Below are positions 16,131 through 25,720 of a stretch of 64,000 bases of DNA, in pieces (position 1 is the first letter of the stretch; each line of letters begins with the position of its first letter). The stretch is taken from NCBI GenBank assembly GCA_021413865.1, contig JAIOPN010000015.1, forward strand, positions 1 to 64,000. Direction: 5' to 3'. A model generated the notes under the pieces. The model was given only the letters and a program-made list of their open reading frames with translations. It searched no databases and had not been told where the DNA came from. The position numbers were made by a program, and so were the translations under genes. This stretch comes from Planctomycetota bacterium. Its GTDB lineage: Bacteria; Planctomycetota; Phycisphaerae; Phycisphaerales; Phycisphaeraceae.

Positions 16131-19100
16131 TCACGGCAGCTCGTCCCACTGGACGGCGAGGTGTTGCACACCGGTGCCGTCGCCGGGGGGCTGGGCGGCG
16201 AAGACGTTGGCGACCTGGATGGCGTTGAAGGCACGGTTGTAGATGGCAACGCGTTGCAGCCGGCCGAGCCAGGGGCGGCTGTCCGTATCGCTGTTGGCGA
16301 GGATGAACTTGTAGGCCGCGTCCCAGTTGGCGAACGTGCCGGTCTTGGCGGTGGTCTGCTCCAAGGCGCCGTTGCGGTACGCCTTCAGGTTGGTGCCGTC
16401 GTAGGTGAGGATCACGTTCTGCACGGTGGTGGCGGAGAGGACGTTGCCGGAGGTTTGAAGCGGCGCGCCGGCGTTGCTGGTGGTCGAGGTGCGCAGGGCG
16501 GTGATGTAGGTCTGCGCCCCCTGCCCCAGGGAAAAATTCGTCAGCGAGGCGCTGTTGGCGTAGGAGAAGACCTGCGAGCTGGTCTGCGTGATGTTCGCGG
16601 GCAGGAACGTCGCCTGGATGGAGAACTGGTTGGTCTGCGTGAGCAGCGAGCGGAGCTTGGCGGCGGCCACGGGGGAGGAGATGCGCGTGGCGGAGATCAC
16701 GTCGAGCCCGCCGCCGTTGACCCAGCTCACGGCCGCGGGGCTGGCGATGTAGAGGTCGAGCGGCTCACCGGAGCCGGCGGTGTCGTTGACGATCTTGCTC
16801 GGGCCGGCGCTGGCGGTAAGGGTCTGGCGGTTATAGACGTTGAGCACCTGCGCCGTTTCGAGCGGGCGGTTGTAGATGCGCACGTCGTCAATCTGGCCGG
16901 CGAAGTATTCGTTCATCGGGGCGTAGGTGAGCGTGGTGGCGGTGGTGGTTCCCGCGCCGATGATGAGCGGCTCGAGGTTGCCCGTGCCGCCGGAGGAGGA
17001 GCCCAGGCCGCCGATGTAGGCGTTGGTCGCGACGGAGGCGCCGTTGAGATAGAGCTGCATGCCGCCGGGGCCGAAGGTGAACACGACGTGGTACCAGGTG
17101 TTGGCGGCCAGGGTGTTGCCGGGGGAGAGCGTGTTGGTGGCGGTGGTGCTGGCGAGCGTGCAGCGGAGCTGGTTGCCGGAGGTGTAGATGTAGAAGTGGC
17201 CACCGGTGGCGTAGCCGGTGGAGGTCTTGGCGATCAGGCCGTGGTTGCCGGTGAGGTTGGTGGAGCGGAACCAGAAGGAGACGGAGCCTTGGTTGAGGAG
17301 CATGGTGTTGGAGTGGTTGACCAGGACGTATTGCGACGAGCCGTTGAAGCCGGCGGAAGTCCCGCCGTCGCCGAAGCCGGCGTTGCCGAGAGTGGCGCCG
17401 CGGTAGCTTCCGACGAAGCCGCCGGCCGCGTCGCCAACGGGGGCGGACGCGGGGCCTAGGCTCGCCTGTGCCACGTCGAGCTGCATCTGCGAGTCGCCGT
17501 TGGTGGTGATGGTCTTGGTCGCCAACACACGGCCGTAGAAGCGAGACTGGTCGTTGGTGGTGAAAGCCTGAAGGGTCTGGATGACGGCGCTCATCATGCT
17601 CTGGTTGCGCAGATTGACGTTGTTCGAGGTGCTGGCGGAGTTGTGATAGATCCAGAGCCGCCCTGGGCCGGAGGTATCGCCGTTGAGCTGTGCGGTGTCG
17701 TTAACATCGATCGCACCGGTGACGTAGAGGTTCAGCCGGGAGCCGACGGGGATGATGATGGCCGCGGTGTTGGCGATCGAGAAGTTGCCGTCGCATTGAA
17801 TGTTCACGGTGCCGGTGATCGTGACCTGCGCGCTGCCGCTGATGGTGAGGTTGTTGAAGCGGCGGTTGGCGTTGATGGCGGTGTTCGAGCTGTAGGTGAC
17901 ATTGCCCAGGGTGGCGGGCATGCCGCTGGGCAACGTGATGGCGGGGAAAACGACGTTGGCAGACATCGCCGCGCGCGTGCCGGTGATGCAGGATGATCCC
18001 GTGATGGCGGTGCCCACGGTGCCGCCGGTGCCGCAGTAGGCGTCGCCGTTAAGGCTGGCCTGCGAAGCGACGGCGACCGCACCGGCGGAGGTGAGGTTGG
18101 AGGAGACCACGGCCGAGGCGGACATATTGCCCGCGCCGAACGGGCCGTTGGTCGAGTCGTAGCCGATCGTGACCGAGAGGCTGTTGATGTTGACCGCCTG
18201 CCCCGCCGCCGCGCCGCCACCCCCGCCTGTCTCGTCGAGCTTCCAGTTGTGGATCAGCGTGGGGTTGTCGATCGTCTGCTTGAAGTCGTAAAGCGCGGTG
18301 AGTTGGGGCAGAGGATTGTTGGCGTCGAGCGAGCCCTGCGAGAAGAGGTAATAGACCTCGGCGGCGTTGAGGCCGTAGTCGAAGACCTGCACGTCGTCGA
18401 TGATGCCGTTGAAGCTGTCGCTGGGCGGCGCGCCGACCTTTTTCGTTCCGATCTGGAAGGGGTCGGAGGTGGTAGCGACGGTGCCGGTGACGTTGGAGGA
18501 GGAGACGAGCAGTCCGTTGTAGTAGATGCACATGCGCGTGCCGTTGTAGGTCGCGGCGACGTGGACCCACGCGCCTGTCGCGGGGAAGGCGGCGGTGATC
18601 GTTGAGACACCGGTAAGCTGCCACTTGAGGACGCCCGACTCGCCGGTGAGGCGGTACTGGTTGTCGGAGTTGCCCTTCTGGAGGATGCGGTGGTTGCCGT
18701 TGGACCAGTCGTTGGGATAGATCCAAGCGGTGATGGTGATCTGGCTTGTGAGGTTGAGGACGGCGGCGTTGGGGACGATGACGAAGTCGTTCTGGCCGTC
18801 GAAGGAGGCGGCGTTGCCCATGGGGCCTTTCTGCCCGAGCCAGACGCCGTTCTGGTAGGTGCCGTGATTGGTGCCGATGGCGTCATAGCAGATCGCGCCG
18901 GTGAGCTCGCCCATGGTCCAGTGGGCGATGGGGCTGCGCGGGACGACGGGCTGGGCGGCCCAGTCGAGGGAGCGTTTGAGGACGTTCTTGCCATCCTTGT
19001 TGAGGAGGTTGACGTCGAAAGCGTCCCCGCCCCAGGGGAGCAGGACGCGCCGGCCGTAGCTGGGCGTGCTGTTGGTCTGGCTGCCGTTGGCGTCGATGAC

Positions 19101-19991
19101 GACGAGCGAGGGGTTGTTGCCGGCGGAAGAGTTGGCGAGGGTCGAGTCGCCGGTGGCCAGCGTGCCGTTGCGGCGCAGCATCGCGGTGGTGGTGGAGGTG
19201 ATGATGAGCGAGCCGGTCGAGAACGGCTGGGTGATGTAGTGGCTGTTGTCCACGACGGTGATGCGGTCGGAGGTGACGGTGGTGCCGGCGGCGGAACTCA
19301 TAAGGAAGGAGTTGTCGATCGCGGCGTCCTCGATGACCACGCCGATCGGTGACGCGAGCAGCTTGTTGCCGACGTTCGACCCGGTGCACTCCTCGGAGAT
19401 AAAAACGACGTTCTGCGCGACGATCGCGGCGGTATAGGCCGCGGCGCTGGAGTTGTCGGAGAGCAGCGTCACCTGGTAGCCCCAGCCCTCGAACATGCCC
19501 TTCTTCACCGAGTCCTGCGCGGTCAGGCTCGCCGAGTTGGGCACGACCATGAGGAGCTTGCGGATCACCGGGATATTGGGCACGACCACGGAGCGGACCC
19601 TGTGCGTCACGCCCTGGAACGTCGCGGTTGCCAGGATGGTGACGGGCTGCGTGGGATCGTCCTTGAGATTGCCGTCCGTGTCGTCGGTGACGGAGACGGA
19701 GACGGTGCCGCCGTCGTAGGAAGAGTTGGTCGCCCAGGCGCCGTTGGTGCGGGTGGTGCGCCAGTTGGTGTCCACGAGCATGGAACGGACGGTCATGTTC
19801 ACCGCGGCCTCGGCGATGGAGCGGGCGCGGGCGTTGCGGTCGATGTTCTGCGAGATGCCCAGCGCCGTGCCCTGGGAAACGACGAACGTGGCCGATATCA
19901 CCATCACCATCACGATGGCGATAAGCACCAGGAGCATCGCGATGCCGCGCCGGTTCCGCCCGCCGTTCCGTTTTGGTCGTGATCGCAGCAT
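16131..19991 (-). CDS. giant GspK/PilX-like pseudopilin with LamG domains
   Basis: The protein is 1286 residues. Its N-terminus is prepilin-like: basic residues, then G16 before IAMLLVLIAIVMVMVI. Position +5 is Leu, not the usual Glu, exactly as in the tip pseudopilin GspK. A PilX-like helix with AEAAVNMTVRS follows. Three concanavalin-type LamG regions lie roughly at 350-560, 845-1055 and 1100-1280 (examples AHWTMGELTGA, WVHVAATYNGT, VSFWFRSTNL, RIYNRPLETAQ). Between the first two lies an Asn/Ser-rich beta region shared with the 600-residue paralogue at 21146-22948. It is last in an I-J-K-I-J-K operon, 2 bp after the GspJ-like gene. It probably sits at the tip of a pseudopilus and binds glycans or surfaces (inference). 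Confidence 0.85.
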   Translation of the reverse strand: MLRSRPKRNGGRNRRGIAMLLVLIAIVMVMVISATFVVSQGTALGISQNIDRNARARSIAEAAVNMTVRSMLVDTNWRTTRTNGAWATNSSYDGGTVSVSVTDDTDGNLKDDPTQPVTILATATFQGVTHRVRSVVVPNIPVIRKLLMVVPNSASLTAQDSVKKGMFEGWGYQVTLLSDNSSAAAYTAAIVAQNVVFISEECTGSNVGNKLLASPIGVVIEDAAIDNSFLMSSAAGTTVTSDRITVVDNSHYITQPFSTGSLIITSTTTAMLRRNGTLATGDSTLANSSAGNNPSLVVIDANGSQTNSTPSYGRRVLLPWGGDAFDVNLLNKDGKNVLKRSLDWAAQPVVPRSPIAHWTMGELTGAICYDAIGTNHGTYQNGVWLGQKGPMGNAASFDGQNDFVIVPNAAVLNLTSQITITAWIYPNDWSNGNHRILQKGNSDNQYRLTGESGVLKWQLTGVSTITAAFPATGAWVHVAATYNGTRMCIYYNGLLVSSSNVTGTVATTSDPFQIGTKKVGAPPSDSFNGIIDDVQVFDYGLNAAEVYYLFSQGSLDANNPLPQLTALYDFKQTIDNPTLIHNWKLDETGGGGGAAAGQAVNINSLSVTIGYDSTNGPFGAGNMSASAVVSSNLTSAGAVAVASQASLNGDAYCGTGGTVGTAITGSSCITGTRAAMSANVVFPAITLPSGMPATLGNVTYSSNTAINANRRFNNLTISGSAQVTITGTVNIQCDGNFSIANTAAIIIPVGSRLNLYVTGAIDVNDTAQLNGDTSGPGRLWIYHNSASTSNNVNLRNQSMMSAVIQTLQAFTTNDQSRFYGRVLATKTITTNGDSQMQLDVAQASLGPASAPVGDAAGGFVGSYRGATLGNAGFGDGGTSAGFNGSSQYVLVNHSNTMLLNQGSVSFWFRSTNLTGNHGLIAKTSTGYATGGHFYIYTSGNQLRCTLASTTATNTLSPGNTLAANTWYHVVFTFGPGGMQLYLNGASVATNAYIGGLGSSSGGTGNLEPLIIGAGTTTATTLTYAPMNEYFAGQIDDVRIYNRPLETAQVLNVYNRQTLTASAGPSKIVNDTAGSGEPLDLYIASPAAVSWVNGGGLDVISATRISSPVAAAKLRSLLTQTNQFSIQATFLPANITQTSSQVFSYANSASLTNFSLGQGAQTYITALRTSTTSNAGAPLQTSGNVLSATTVQNVILTYDGTNLKAYRNGALEQTTAKTGTFANWDAAYKFILANSDTDSRPWLGRLQRVAIYNRAFNAIQVANVFAAQPPGDGTGVQHLAVQWDELP

Positions 19992-19993
19992 GG

Positions 19994-20632
19994 TCAGTTC
20001 CCCGCGACGGCGGTGTTGTTCCGCAGCGCCGCCGCGCCGATGACGAAGTCCGTGGATGACGACAACTGGAGCGCGAAGCGGTAACTGATGAGCGTCGCCG
20101 CCTGCGTGTCGGTGTTATTAACGCTGAGAACCCAGCCCGTGACGCCCGTGGCCCAGCGCTCGCCGGGGTAGGTGGATTGCGACTTGAGCGCCGGGATGAC
20201 CGTGCCGAAGGCCGACGTCAGGGCGTACTCGGTGTCCGCGGCGACGATCTGCTCGGTGGTCATTGTCCCGGGCCAGACGGTCTTGTATTCCCAGAGTTCC
20301 TTGGTGGTCGTGTTCAGCTCGACGTAGCGGATCTCCGAGCGGTTGGGCACGTCGTTCTGGTTGGCGTCAAAGGTCCAGAGGACGATGTAGTTGCTGCCCT
20401 TGGCCAGCACCATGCGCGAAGAGCGGATGAGCGCGTTGAGGCGGGCGGTGATGAGCCGCTGGCGCAGGAGCAGCGCCCGCATGTCGTTGCGTGAATCCGT
20501 CCCGTAGGAGACGGCGAAGAGCATCGACGCGATGGCGAGGCTGATCATCGCCGTGACCGTGAGCGCCAGGAGGAGCTCGATGACGGTCAGGCCGCGCCGG
20601 CGCCGGCTGTTTTTTGTGGCGGCATGCTTCAC
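19994..20632 (-). CDS. GspJ-like minor pseudopilin (copy B)
   Basis: I chose GTG 20632, which overlaps the upstream stop as GTGA and gives 212 residues. The prepilin cleavage motif is RRRRGLTVIELLLALT, with Glu at +5. The mature part has MRALLLRQRLITARLNALI and the conserved SRMVLAKGSNYIVLW, matching copy A at 22959-23582. It is assembled in the inner membrane and cleaved by a prepilin peptidase that is not encoded in this window. In type II secretion systems GspJ binds GspI and GspK at the pseudopilus tip. Confidence 0.87.
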   Translation of the reverse strand: MKHAATKNSRRRRGLTVIELLLALTVTAMISLAIASMLFAVSYGTDSRNDMRALLLRQRLITARLNALIRSSRMVLAKGSNYIVLWTFDANQNDVPNRSEIRYVELNTTTKELWEYKTVWPGTMTTEQIVAADTEYALTSAFGTVIPALKSQSTYPGERWATGVTGWVLSVNNTDTQAATLISYRFALQLSSSTDFVIGAAALRNNTAVAGN

Positions 20633-21132
20633 GACGAGGGCTCCGGGCGGAATCGGGTGATGGTCCATGTCTTGCCGTCGAGGGTGGAGGTGACGACCAC
20701 GGTGACGGTCAGGCCCGGGACGCTGGTGTCCAGGCCGGTGATGGTGGCGGTGGTGTAGGCGCAGGTGACACGGCGGGTGAAGAGCTGATAGGCCTGTGGG
20801 TAGGCAGAGCCGGTGGCGTCCGCGATCGCACCGGCGGCCTCGGAGAAGTTGTTGAAGTCGTCGGAATTGTCGTACAGGGTGCGGCTGCTCTCGCCAGACT
20901 CGGGACCGGCGGACGACGCACCGTCGGGGTCGTAGTACGGCTTGGCGAGCACCTCCTCCATGAGCGACTCGGCGAGCGTAAGCCCGCGCAGGTCTTCGAG
21001 CGCGTCGGCGGCCTGCATCTGCCCGGCGCTCACCGCCTGCACCAGCGCGGCGATGACGAACGCCAGCACCGCCGACGCCATGAGCGCCTCGATAAGGGTA
21101 AAACCGGGTTCTAAACGGTGTGCGTGTTTCAT
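20629..21132 (-). CDS. GspI-like minor pseudopilin (copy B)
   Basis: The product is 167 residues from ATG 21132. The cleavage motif is EPGFTLIEALMASAVLAF, with Glu at +5. A GspI-type helix with AESLMEEVLAKPYYDP follows, then a Ser/Asn-rich YDNSDDFNNFSE and a beta end KTWTITRFRPEP. It is closely similar to copy A at 23579-24118. A GTG at 21159 is an alternative start that would overlap the upstream gene. The 4-bp overlap with the GspJ-like gene suggests coupled synthesis in fixed ratio. Confidence 0.87.
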   Translation of the reverse strand: MKHAHRLEPGFTLIEALMASAVLAFVIAALVQAVSAGQMQAADALEDLRGLTLAESLMEEVLAKPYYDPDGASSAGPESGESSRTLYDNSDDFNNFSEAAGAIADATGSAYPQAYQLFTRRVTCAYTTATITGLDTSVPGLTVTVVVTSTLDGKTWTITRFRPEPSS

Positions 21133-21145
21133 GCTCTGGTCGATA

Positions 21146-22948
21146 TCAGGGGTTTTCACCCCAGGTGCTGTCGTAGGAATAAATCGGGAGCGTCGGGGGC
21201 GTGATGCCCGTGGAGGCGCCGCCGGAGACGACGGCCGCGTAGATGTTGAAGGTGCGCGTGAGCGAGGTATCTGACGTTCCCCACGTGGAGAGGAACCCGG
21301 CAGTGACCGCGGCGTTGTTGCGGTATCGCGTCTTGCCGCTGGCGGAACCGTTGTTGTAGTAGTAGGTGTTGGAGGCGTTGGTCGAGAAGGCGAGCCAGTA
21401 GGTCCCCGCAGTCAGCGTCGTCGCCGGCATTGCAATCGTCACCCAATGCACGGTGCCGGTGCCCAAGGTCGTGACCGCGCTCTGCGCCAGGAGCGTGCCC
21501 GGGCTGCCAGCGGAGTCGGTGTAGATGGCGAACCGAATGCTTTTGCTCGCAGCGCCCTTGAAATAGCCCGTGATGCTCTGGAGCGTGCCGCCCGTCGCAA
21601 GAGTTAGCTGCGTGGCGACCTGCTTGCTGCTGACGGACTTGGTCTTGGTGGTGTAGAGCGTCTTGTTGCCGAAGTCGGTGGGTGTGCTGCCCGGGTTGCC
21701 GCTGCCGATGTCGATGTGCGTGGCGGTGGTGCTGTCGGCGGAGAACTGCTTGCAGATCACGGTGCCGTAAACCTGCGCCGAGTTGGTGAGCGTGACGCTG
21801 CCGCCCGGCGCCAGGAGCTTGGCGTAAACCCTGGCGCTGGTGTCCAGCGCGATGTTCTGGCTCGCCGTCAGGAGGAAAATCTGAAACCGCGTGGGGTCGC
21901 CGGTGCTGACGGCGACCTGCCCTGTCCCGCTGACGGTAACGCCGCCGCCGTTGACATAGAGCTTGCACGCCCCGACGGCGCCCAGGGTGATCTGCCCCGA
22001 GCCGTTGACGGCCACGTTGCCGTCCACCAGGACGACCGCGTTGGAAGTGATATTGAGGATGCCCGTGCCGGTGACGCTGATGCTGGAGTAGTGGGCGTTG
22101 GAGCTGATCGTGACGGTGCCGGTGGAGACGTTCAGCGCACCGCTGCTGGATGGCATGCCGGTGGGCGCGGTGGGCAGGTTCATGACAACGGCGCTGGCGA
22201 GCACGGACTTGGTGCCGGTGATGGAGGCGCTGCCGCCGACGGAGATGACGGTGGAGGTGCTGCCGCCGGGGCCGGCGTTGGCGTTGCCGTTGATCTTGGC
22301 GGAACCGGAAAGGGCGATCTTCGCGGAGCCGGTGGAGTTGGTGTTGACCATCGCCCGGTTGAGGATGATGTTGCTCCCGCCGTAGGCGCCCACGCCCGAG
22401 TCGAAGGCGTCAACATAGGTGCTCGTGCCCAGTGTGATGCTGTCGTTGGCGTTGAGCCCACCGGGCGTGGGGGTCTCGATGCTGCTGGTCGTGACGGCGG
22501 CGCGGACGGTGTAGGTCGTGCCGCTGTAGGTCCCCGTCGCGGTGAGGGTAAGCGGGTCGGTGGGGTTGTTGCTGAGGCTGCCGTCGCCGACGACGGAATT
22601 GCTCGCCGCGCTGTACACGCCGTCCTGCCCGCTGAGCGTGTAGGTCCCCCCGCCGAACGACTGGTTGGTCACCCACGCGCCGCTGGCGTGATTGGTCCGC
22701 CAGTTGGTGTCGGCGAGGACCGCCTGCACGCCCGCCGCCAGCGCGGTCTCGGCGATCATCCGCGCGGTGGGCTGCTTCTGCAGGTTCTGCGTGATGCCGA
22801 TCGTCGTCGACTGCGCCGTGAGGAACGACATCGCCAGGATGGTCCCGATCGTCAGCGCGATCATGACGAGCATCATGGCGACGCCGGAGTCGCGGCGGCC
22901 GTGGCGGCGCGACGTGCGTGGGGTCGTGTTGTTACGGCGATGTGTCAT
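21146..22948 (-). CDS. GspK/PilX-like large pseudopilin (copy A)
   Basis: The protein has 600 residues. After a basic leader comes G22 and VAMMLVMIALTIGTILAMSF, again without Glu at +5 (Leu), as in GspK. Residues about 40-80 form a PilX-like helix (ARMIAETALAAGVQAVL). Residues about 170-430 are a repetitive Gly/Ser/Thr/Val-rich beta region (SGSAKINGNANAGPG, SNAHYSSISVTGTGILNI) shared with the 1286-residue paralogue. The C-terminus, about 440-575, is a jelly-roll-like module (KSIRFAIYTDSAGSPGTLLA). It is third in the first triad. A surface-exposed role is inferred. Confidence 0.82.
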   Translation of the reverse strand: MTHRRNNTTPRTSRRHGRRDSGVAMMLVMIALTIGTILAMSFLTAQSTTIGITQNLQKQPTARMIAETALAAGVQAVLADTNWRTNHASGAWVTNQSFGGGTYTLSGQDGVYSAASNSVVGDGSLSNNPTDPLTLTATGTYSGTTYTVRAAVTTSSIETPTPGGLNANDSITLGTSTYVDAFDSGVGAYGGSNIILNRAMVNTNSTGSAKIALSGSAKINGNANAGPGGSTSTVISVGGSASITGTKSVLASAVVMNLPTAPTGMPSSSGALNVSTGTVTISSNAHYSSISVTGTGILNITSNAVVLVDGNVAVNGSGQITLGAVGACKLYVNGGGVTVSGTGQVAVSTGDPTRFQIFLLTASQNIALDTSARVYAKLLAPGGSVTLTNSAQVYGTVICKQFSADSTTATHIDIGSGNPGSTPTDFGNKTLYTTKTKSVSSKQVATQLTLATGGTLQSITGYFKGAASKSIRFAIYTDSAGSPGTLLAQSAVTTLGTGTVHWVTIAMPATTLTAGTYWLAFSTNASNTYYYNNGSASGKTRYRNNAAVTAGFLSTWGTSDTSLTRTFNIYAAVVSGGASTGITPPTLPIYSYDSTWGENP

Positions 22949-22958
22949 CCGTTTCCTG

Positions 22959-23582
22959 TTAGTTCCTCAGCGCTACGGCGCTCACGAGCGTCGCCTGCTG
23001 CGAGCCGTTCTGCACCAGCAGGCGGTAGCTGATCAGCGCCGTGTCCGGCACGGCGCTGTCGAGCGTGAACGTCCAGCCATACACCGAGTTGGACCAGACC
23101 TCCGCGGGGAAGCTGGCGCTGCCCTTCACGGAGGTGGTCCTGGTGTTGAAGTTGTCGGCGAGCGTGTAGTTCACCTCGTTGGCGTCGATCTGCGTCTGCG
23201 TCCACGAGGCGGGCATACGGTACGACGTGATCCGGTGGGTGGTCGAGTCGTACTCGATCCGCCGCAGCTCGGAGAGGTCCGGTGCGCCATTGGCGCGGCT
23301 GTCGTTCATCCAGAGCACGAGGTAGTTCGACCCGCTGGCCAGCACCATGGACGAGCCGCGCACGGCCGCGTCGAAGCGGCCGCCGACGACCTTCTGCTTG
23401 ATCACCAGGCTGCGCATGTCGGAGTTCGTGGACGTCCCCTTGGAGGCGGCGAAGAGCATCGACGCGATCGCCACGCCGATGACGCCGGTGATCACCAGGC
23501 TCATGAGCAGTTCGAGCAGCGTCAGGCCGGCGGCCCGACGCGTGCCGAATTGCGGCGAATATGTCCTGTGCTGGCGCGTCAT
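22959..23582 (-). CDS. GspJ-like minor pseudopilin (copy A)
   Basis: ATG 23582 overlaps the stop of the GspI-like gene (ATGA) and gives 207 residues. The cleavage motif is RRAAGLTLLELLMSLVIT, with Glu at +5. The mature part has MRSLVIKQKVVGGRFDAAV and SSMVLASGSNYLVLW, shared with copy B, and ends in ISYRLLVQNGSQQ. Longer upstream starts run antisense through the GspI coding region and are rejected. It forms a set with the GspI-like gene before it and the GspK-like gene after it. Confidence 0.87.
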   Translation of the reverse strand: MTRQHRTYSPQFGTRRAAGLTLLELLMSLVITGVIGVAIASMLFAASKGTSTNSDMRSLVIKQKVVGGRFDAAVRGSSMVLASGSNYLVLWMNDSRANGAPDLSELRRIEYDSTTHRITSYRMPASWTQTQIDANEVNYTLADNFNTRTTSVKGSASFPAEVWSNSVYGWTFTLDSAVPDTALISYRLLVQNGSQQATLVSAVALRN

Positions 23583-24118
23583 GACGGGTCCGGAATGAAA
23601 CGGGTGATCGTCCACCGCAGGCTGCCGGGGGACTGGGTCACGGTGACGGTCACGGTGATGCCGCTGAGCGTGACGCCCAGCCCGGTCGGCGTGACCGAGC
23701 CGTACACGCAGGTCACGCTCCGCGTGAAGCACTGGTACTCCCTGGGGTAGAGCGCGGCGGAGAGGTCCTTGATGTTGTTGGCGGTCTCGGAGAACCCGTG
23801 GTAGTCGTCGATGTTGTCGTAGAGCTGCCGCGTGGAGTTGCCGGTGTCCGGCCCGGCCGCGGTGTAGCCGTTGGGGTCGTCGTAGGGGAGCGAGAGGATT
23901 TCCTCCATCAGACCCTCGGCCAGCACCGTGCCACGCAGGCTGTCGAGCGACGCGGCGGTCTCCCCTTGGCCGCAGGCGACCGCCTGGGCGAACGCCGCCA
24001 CGACAAACGCCAGCACCGACGACGCCATGAGCGCCTCGACGAGCGTGAAACCCGCGCGCCGACGCGACGCGCCACGCTCAACGGGATTGCACACGAGATG
24101 TCGCCGCATGGGTCGCAT
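23579..24118 (-). CDS. GspI-like minor pseudopilin (copy A)
   Basis: The product is 179 residues from ATG 24118; a second ATG lies 9 bp further in. The cleavage motif is RRAGFTLVEALMASSVLAF, with Glu at +5. AEGLMEEILSLPYDDPNG matches the copy B segment. The Cys in TRSVTCVYGS has a counterpart in copy B (TRRVTCAYTT). It is first in the minus-strand pseudopilin operon. About 145 bp separate it from the divergent GspH-like start, which should hold promoters for both directions. Confidence 0.85.
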   Translation of the reverse strand: MRPMRRHLVCNPVERGASRRRAGFTLVEALMASSVLAFVVAAFAQAVACGQGETAASLDSLRGTVLAEGLMEEILSLPYDDPNGYTAAGPDTGNSTRQLYDNIDDYHGFSETANNIKDLSAALYPREYQCFTRSVTCVYGSVTPTGLGVTLSGITVTVTVTQSPGSLRWTITRFIPDPS

Positions 24119-24262
24119 CGTCGATAACTCCGGCCCGGGCGCATCCGGCGCGCGGGCCTCCCCGGGGGTCTTACATAAGGATTCGGCGAGACCGTGAAGG
24201 GGGTTAAGAAACTCTTGCCCAACCGGCTTAACCCGTCCATATTTCCCGCCGATAACAGGGGC

Positions 24263-24805
24263 ATGAGGGCAGTCCCTTATACCCCGAGAGAGCCCGCGCG
24301 CAGGCCCCGCCCGCGCCGCCCCGGTTTCACGCTCGTCGAGATGATGATCGTGGTCACGATCGTCGGGATCGTCGCCGTCCTCGCCGCGCCGATGATGGGC
24401 TCGCCCGACACCAACAAGCTCCGCTCCGCGGCGCAGCTCCTCGTCGCCGACCTCGAATACGCCCAGGCGGAGTCGATCACACACAGCAGCGCCACCCGCG
24501 TGCTCGTCGTCAACAACACCACGACCTACACCCTCGCCACCGCGGCGACCTCGAGCGTCGCCATCACCAACCCCGTCGGCAAGCTGCCCTACGTCACCAC
24601 CTTCGGCACCGGCCGTGCGGCCAGCCTCGACGGCGTCACCATCTCCGCCTATTCACTCAACGGCGACGCGATCATCGGCTTCGGCGCCTACGGCCAGCTC
24701 GATCAGACCGCCAACGCCACCATCACGCTCCGCAGCGGCGGCAACACCGTCATGGTCACCCTCGACGCGACCACGGGCATGGCGACGGTCGGGGCGATTC
24801 AGTGA
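24263..24805 (+). CDS. GspH/FimT-like minor pseudopilin
   Basis: From ATG 24263 it has 180 residues (a GTG at 24194 is an alternative). The cleavage site is RRPGFTLVEMMIVVTIVG, with Glu at +5. A GspH-type helix LRSAAQLLVADLEYAQAESI follows, then a beta domain. It is divergent from the I-J-K operon. In type II secretion systems GspH sits just below the I-J-K tip, so the locus supplies a full minor-pseudopilin set. No major pseudopilin, ATPase, platform protein or secretin is visible here. Confidence 0.85.
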   Translation: MRAVPYTPREPARRPRPRRPGFTLVEMMIVVTIVGIVAVLAAPMMGSPDTNKLRSAAQLLVADLEYAQAESITHSSATRVLVVNNTTTYTLATAATSSVAITNPVGKLPYVTTFGTGRAASLDGVTISAYSLNGDAIIGFGAYGQLDQTANATITLRSGGNTVMVTLDATTGMATVGAIQ

Positions 24806-24808
24806 CGC

Positions 24809-25627
24809 TCACGCCTGCTCCACGCGGTTGACCAGCCGCCCGATCTTCTCCACCTCGATTACCACCTCGTCGCCCGCCTTCAAAAAGACCGGCGGCTTCC
24901 GCGCTACGCCCACGCCCTGCGGCGTGCCGGTCAGGATCACCGTGCCCGGCAGCAGCGTCGTGTCCTGGCTCAGGAAAGCGATAATCTGCGCGACGCTGAA
25001 AATCATGTCGGCCGTGGTGTGCGACTGCATCACCTGGCCATTCAGAACGGTCTTGAGGGCGAGGGTTTGCGGGTCGGCGATCTCGTCCGCGCCCGGACCG
25101 GCCGTGACCAGCGCCGGGCCCAGCGGGCAGAAGGTGTCGAACCCCTTGCCGCGGACCCACTGCGTGCCGTTGTTCTTCTGCCAGCGGCGGGCGGAGACGT
25201 CGTTGGCGGCGGTGTAGCCGTACACATATTTCAGCGCATCGGCCTCGGAAACATTGCGTGCCTCCCTGCCCAGAACAACCGCCAGCTCGCACTCGTAATC
25301 CACCTCGGGCACGGGGCAGGCGTGGGGGATTTTGACCACCTGCCCGGGGGCCGCCAGCGCGGTAGTCGGCTTCATAAAGACCACCGGGGCCTCGGGGATG
25401 GGGTTCCCGCCTTCTTTGGCATGTTCCCGGTAATTCAAACCGATACAGAAGATGTTGACCGGGGTTATCGGAGCGAGCGGCTTGCCGATGGGCACCCGCT
25501 TACCCGTGGGCCGCAGCGGGTTTGAGGTGCTGAACATCTCGCCCTGGAGCAGGTCGGCGTTGCCGTCGCCCAGGTCGCGGACCGTCTGGACCTGCCCGCC
25601 GCCATCCGTGAATCGCACAATACGCAT
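24809..25627 (-). CDS. fumarylacetoacetate hydrolase family protein
   Basis: The 272-residue protein has the FAH core: IFCIGLNYREHAKEG, FMKPTTALAAPG, VDYECELAVVLGR (metal-binding Glu residues), YTAANDVSARRWQ and TGTPQGVGVARKPP. Family members act as Mg-dependent hydrolases, decarboxylases or isomerases in aromatic or sugar-acid catabolism. The exact reaction is open. AAGGAGAA precedes the ATG. It converges with the GspH-like gene (3 bp between stops) and is divergent from accD. Confidence 0.92.
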   Translation of the reverse strand: MRIVRFTDGGGQVQTVRDLGDGNADLLQGEMFSTSNPLRPTGKRVPIGKPLAPITPVNIFCIGLNYREHAKEGGNPIPEAPVVFMKPTTALAAPGQVVKIPHACPVPEVDYECELAVVLGREARNVSEADALKYVYGYTAANDVSARRWQKNNGTQWVRGKGFDTFCPLGPALVTAGPGADEIADPQTLALKTVLNGQVMQSHTTADMIFSVAQIIAFLSQDTTLLPGTVILTGTPQGVGVARKPPVFLKAGDEVVIEVEKIGRLVNRVEQA

Positions 25628-25720
25628 CGCTCGTTCTCCTTGGGGTCTGAGGGCGTTATAATCCGATGCACTTTACACGGGCCCGGCCCGTGCTCAACCA
25701 AGCCCCACGAGGTATCCCCT

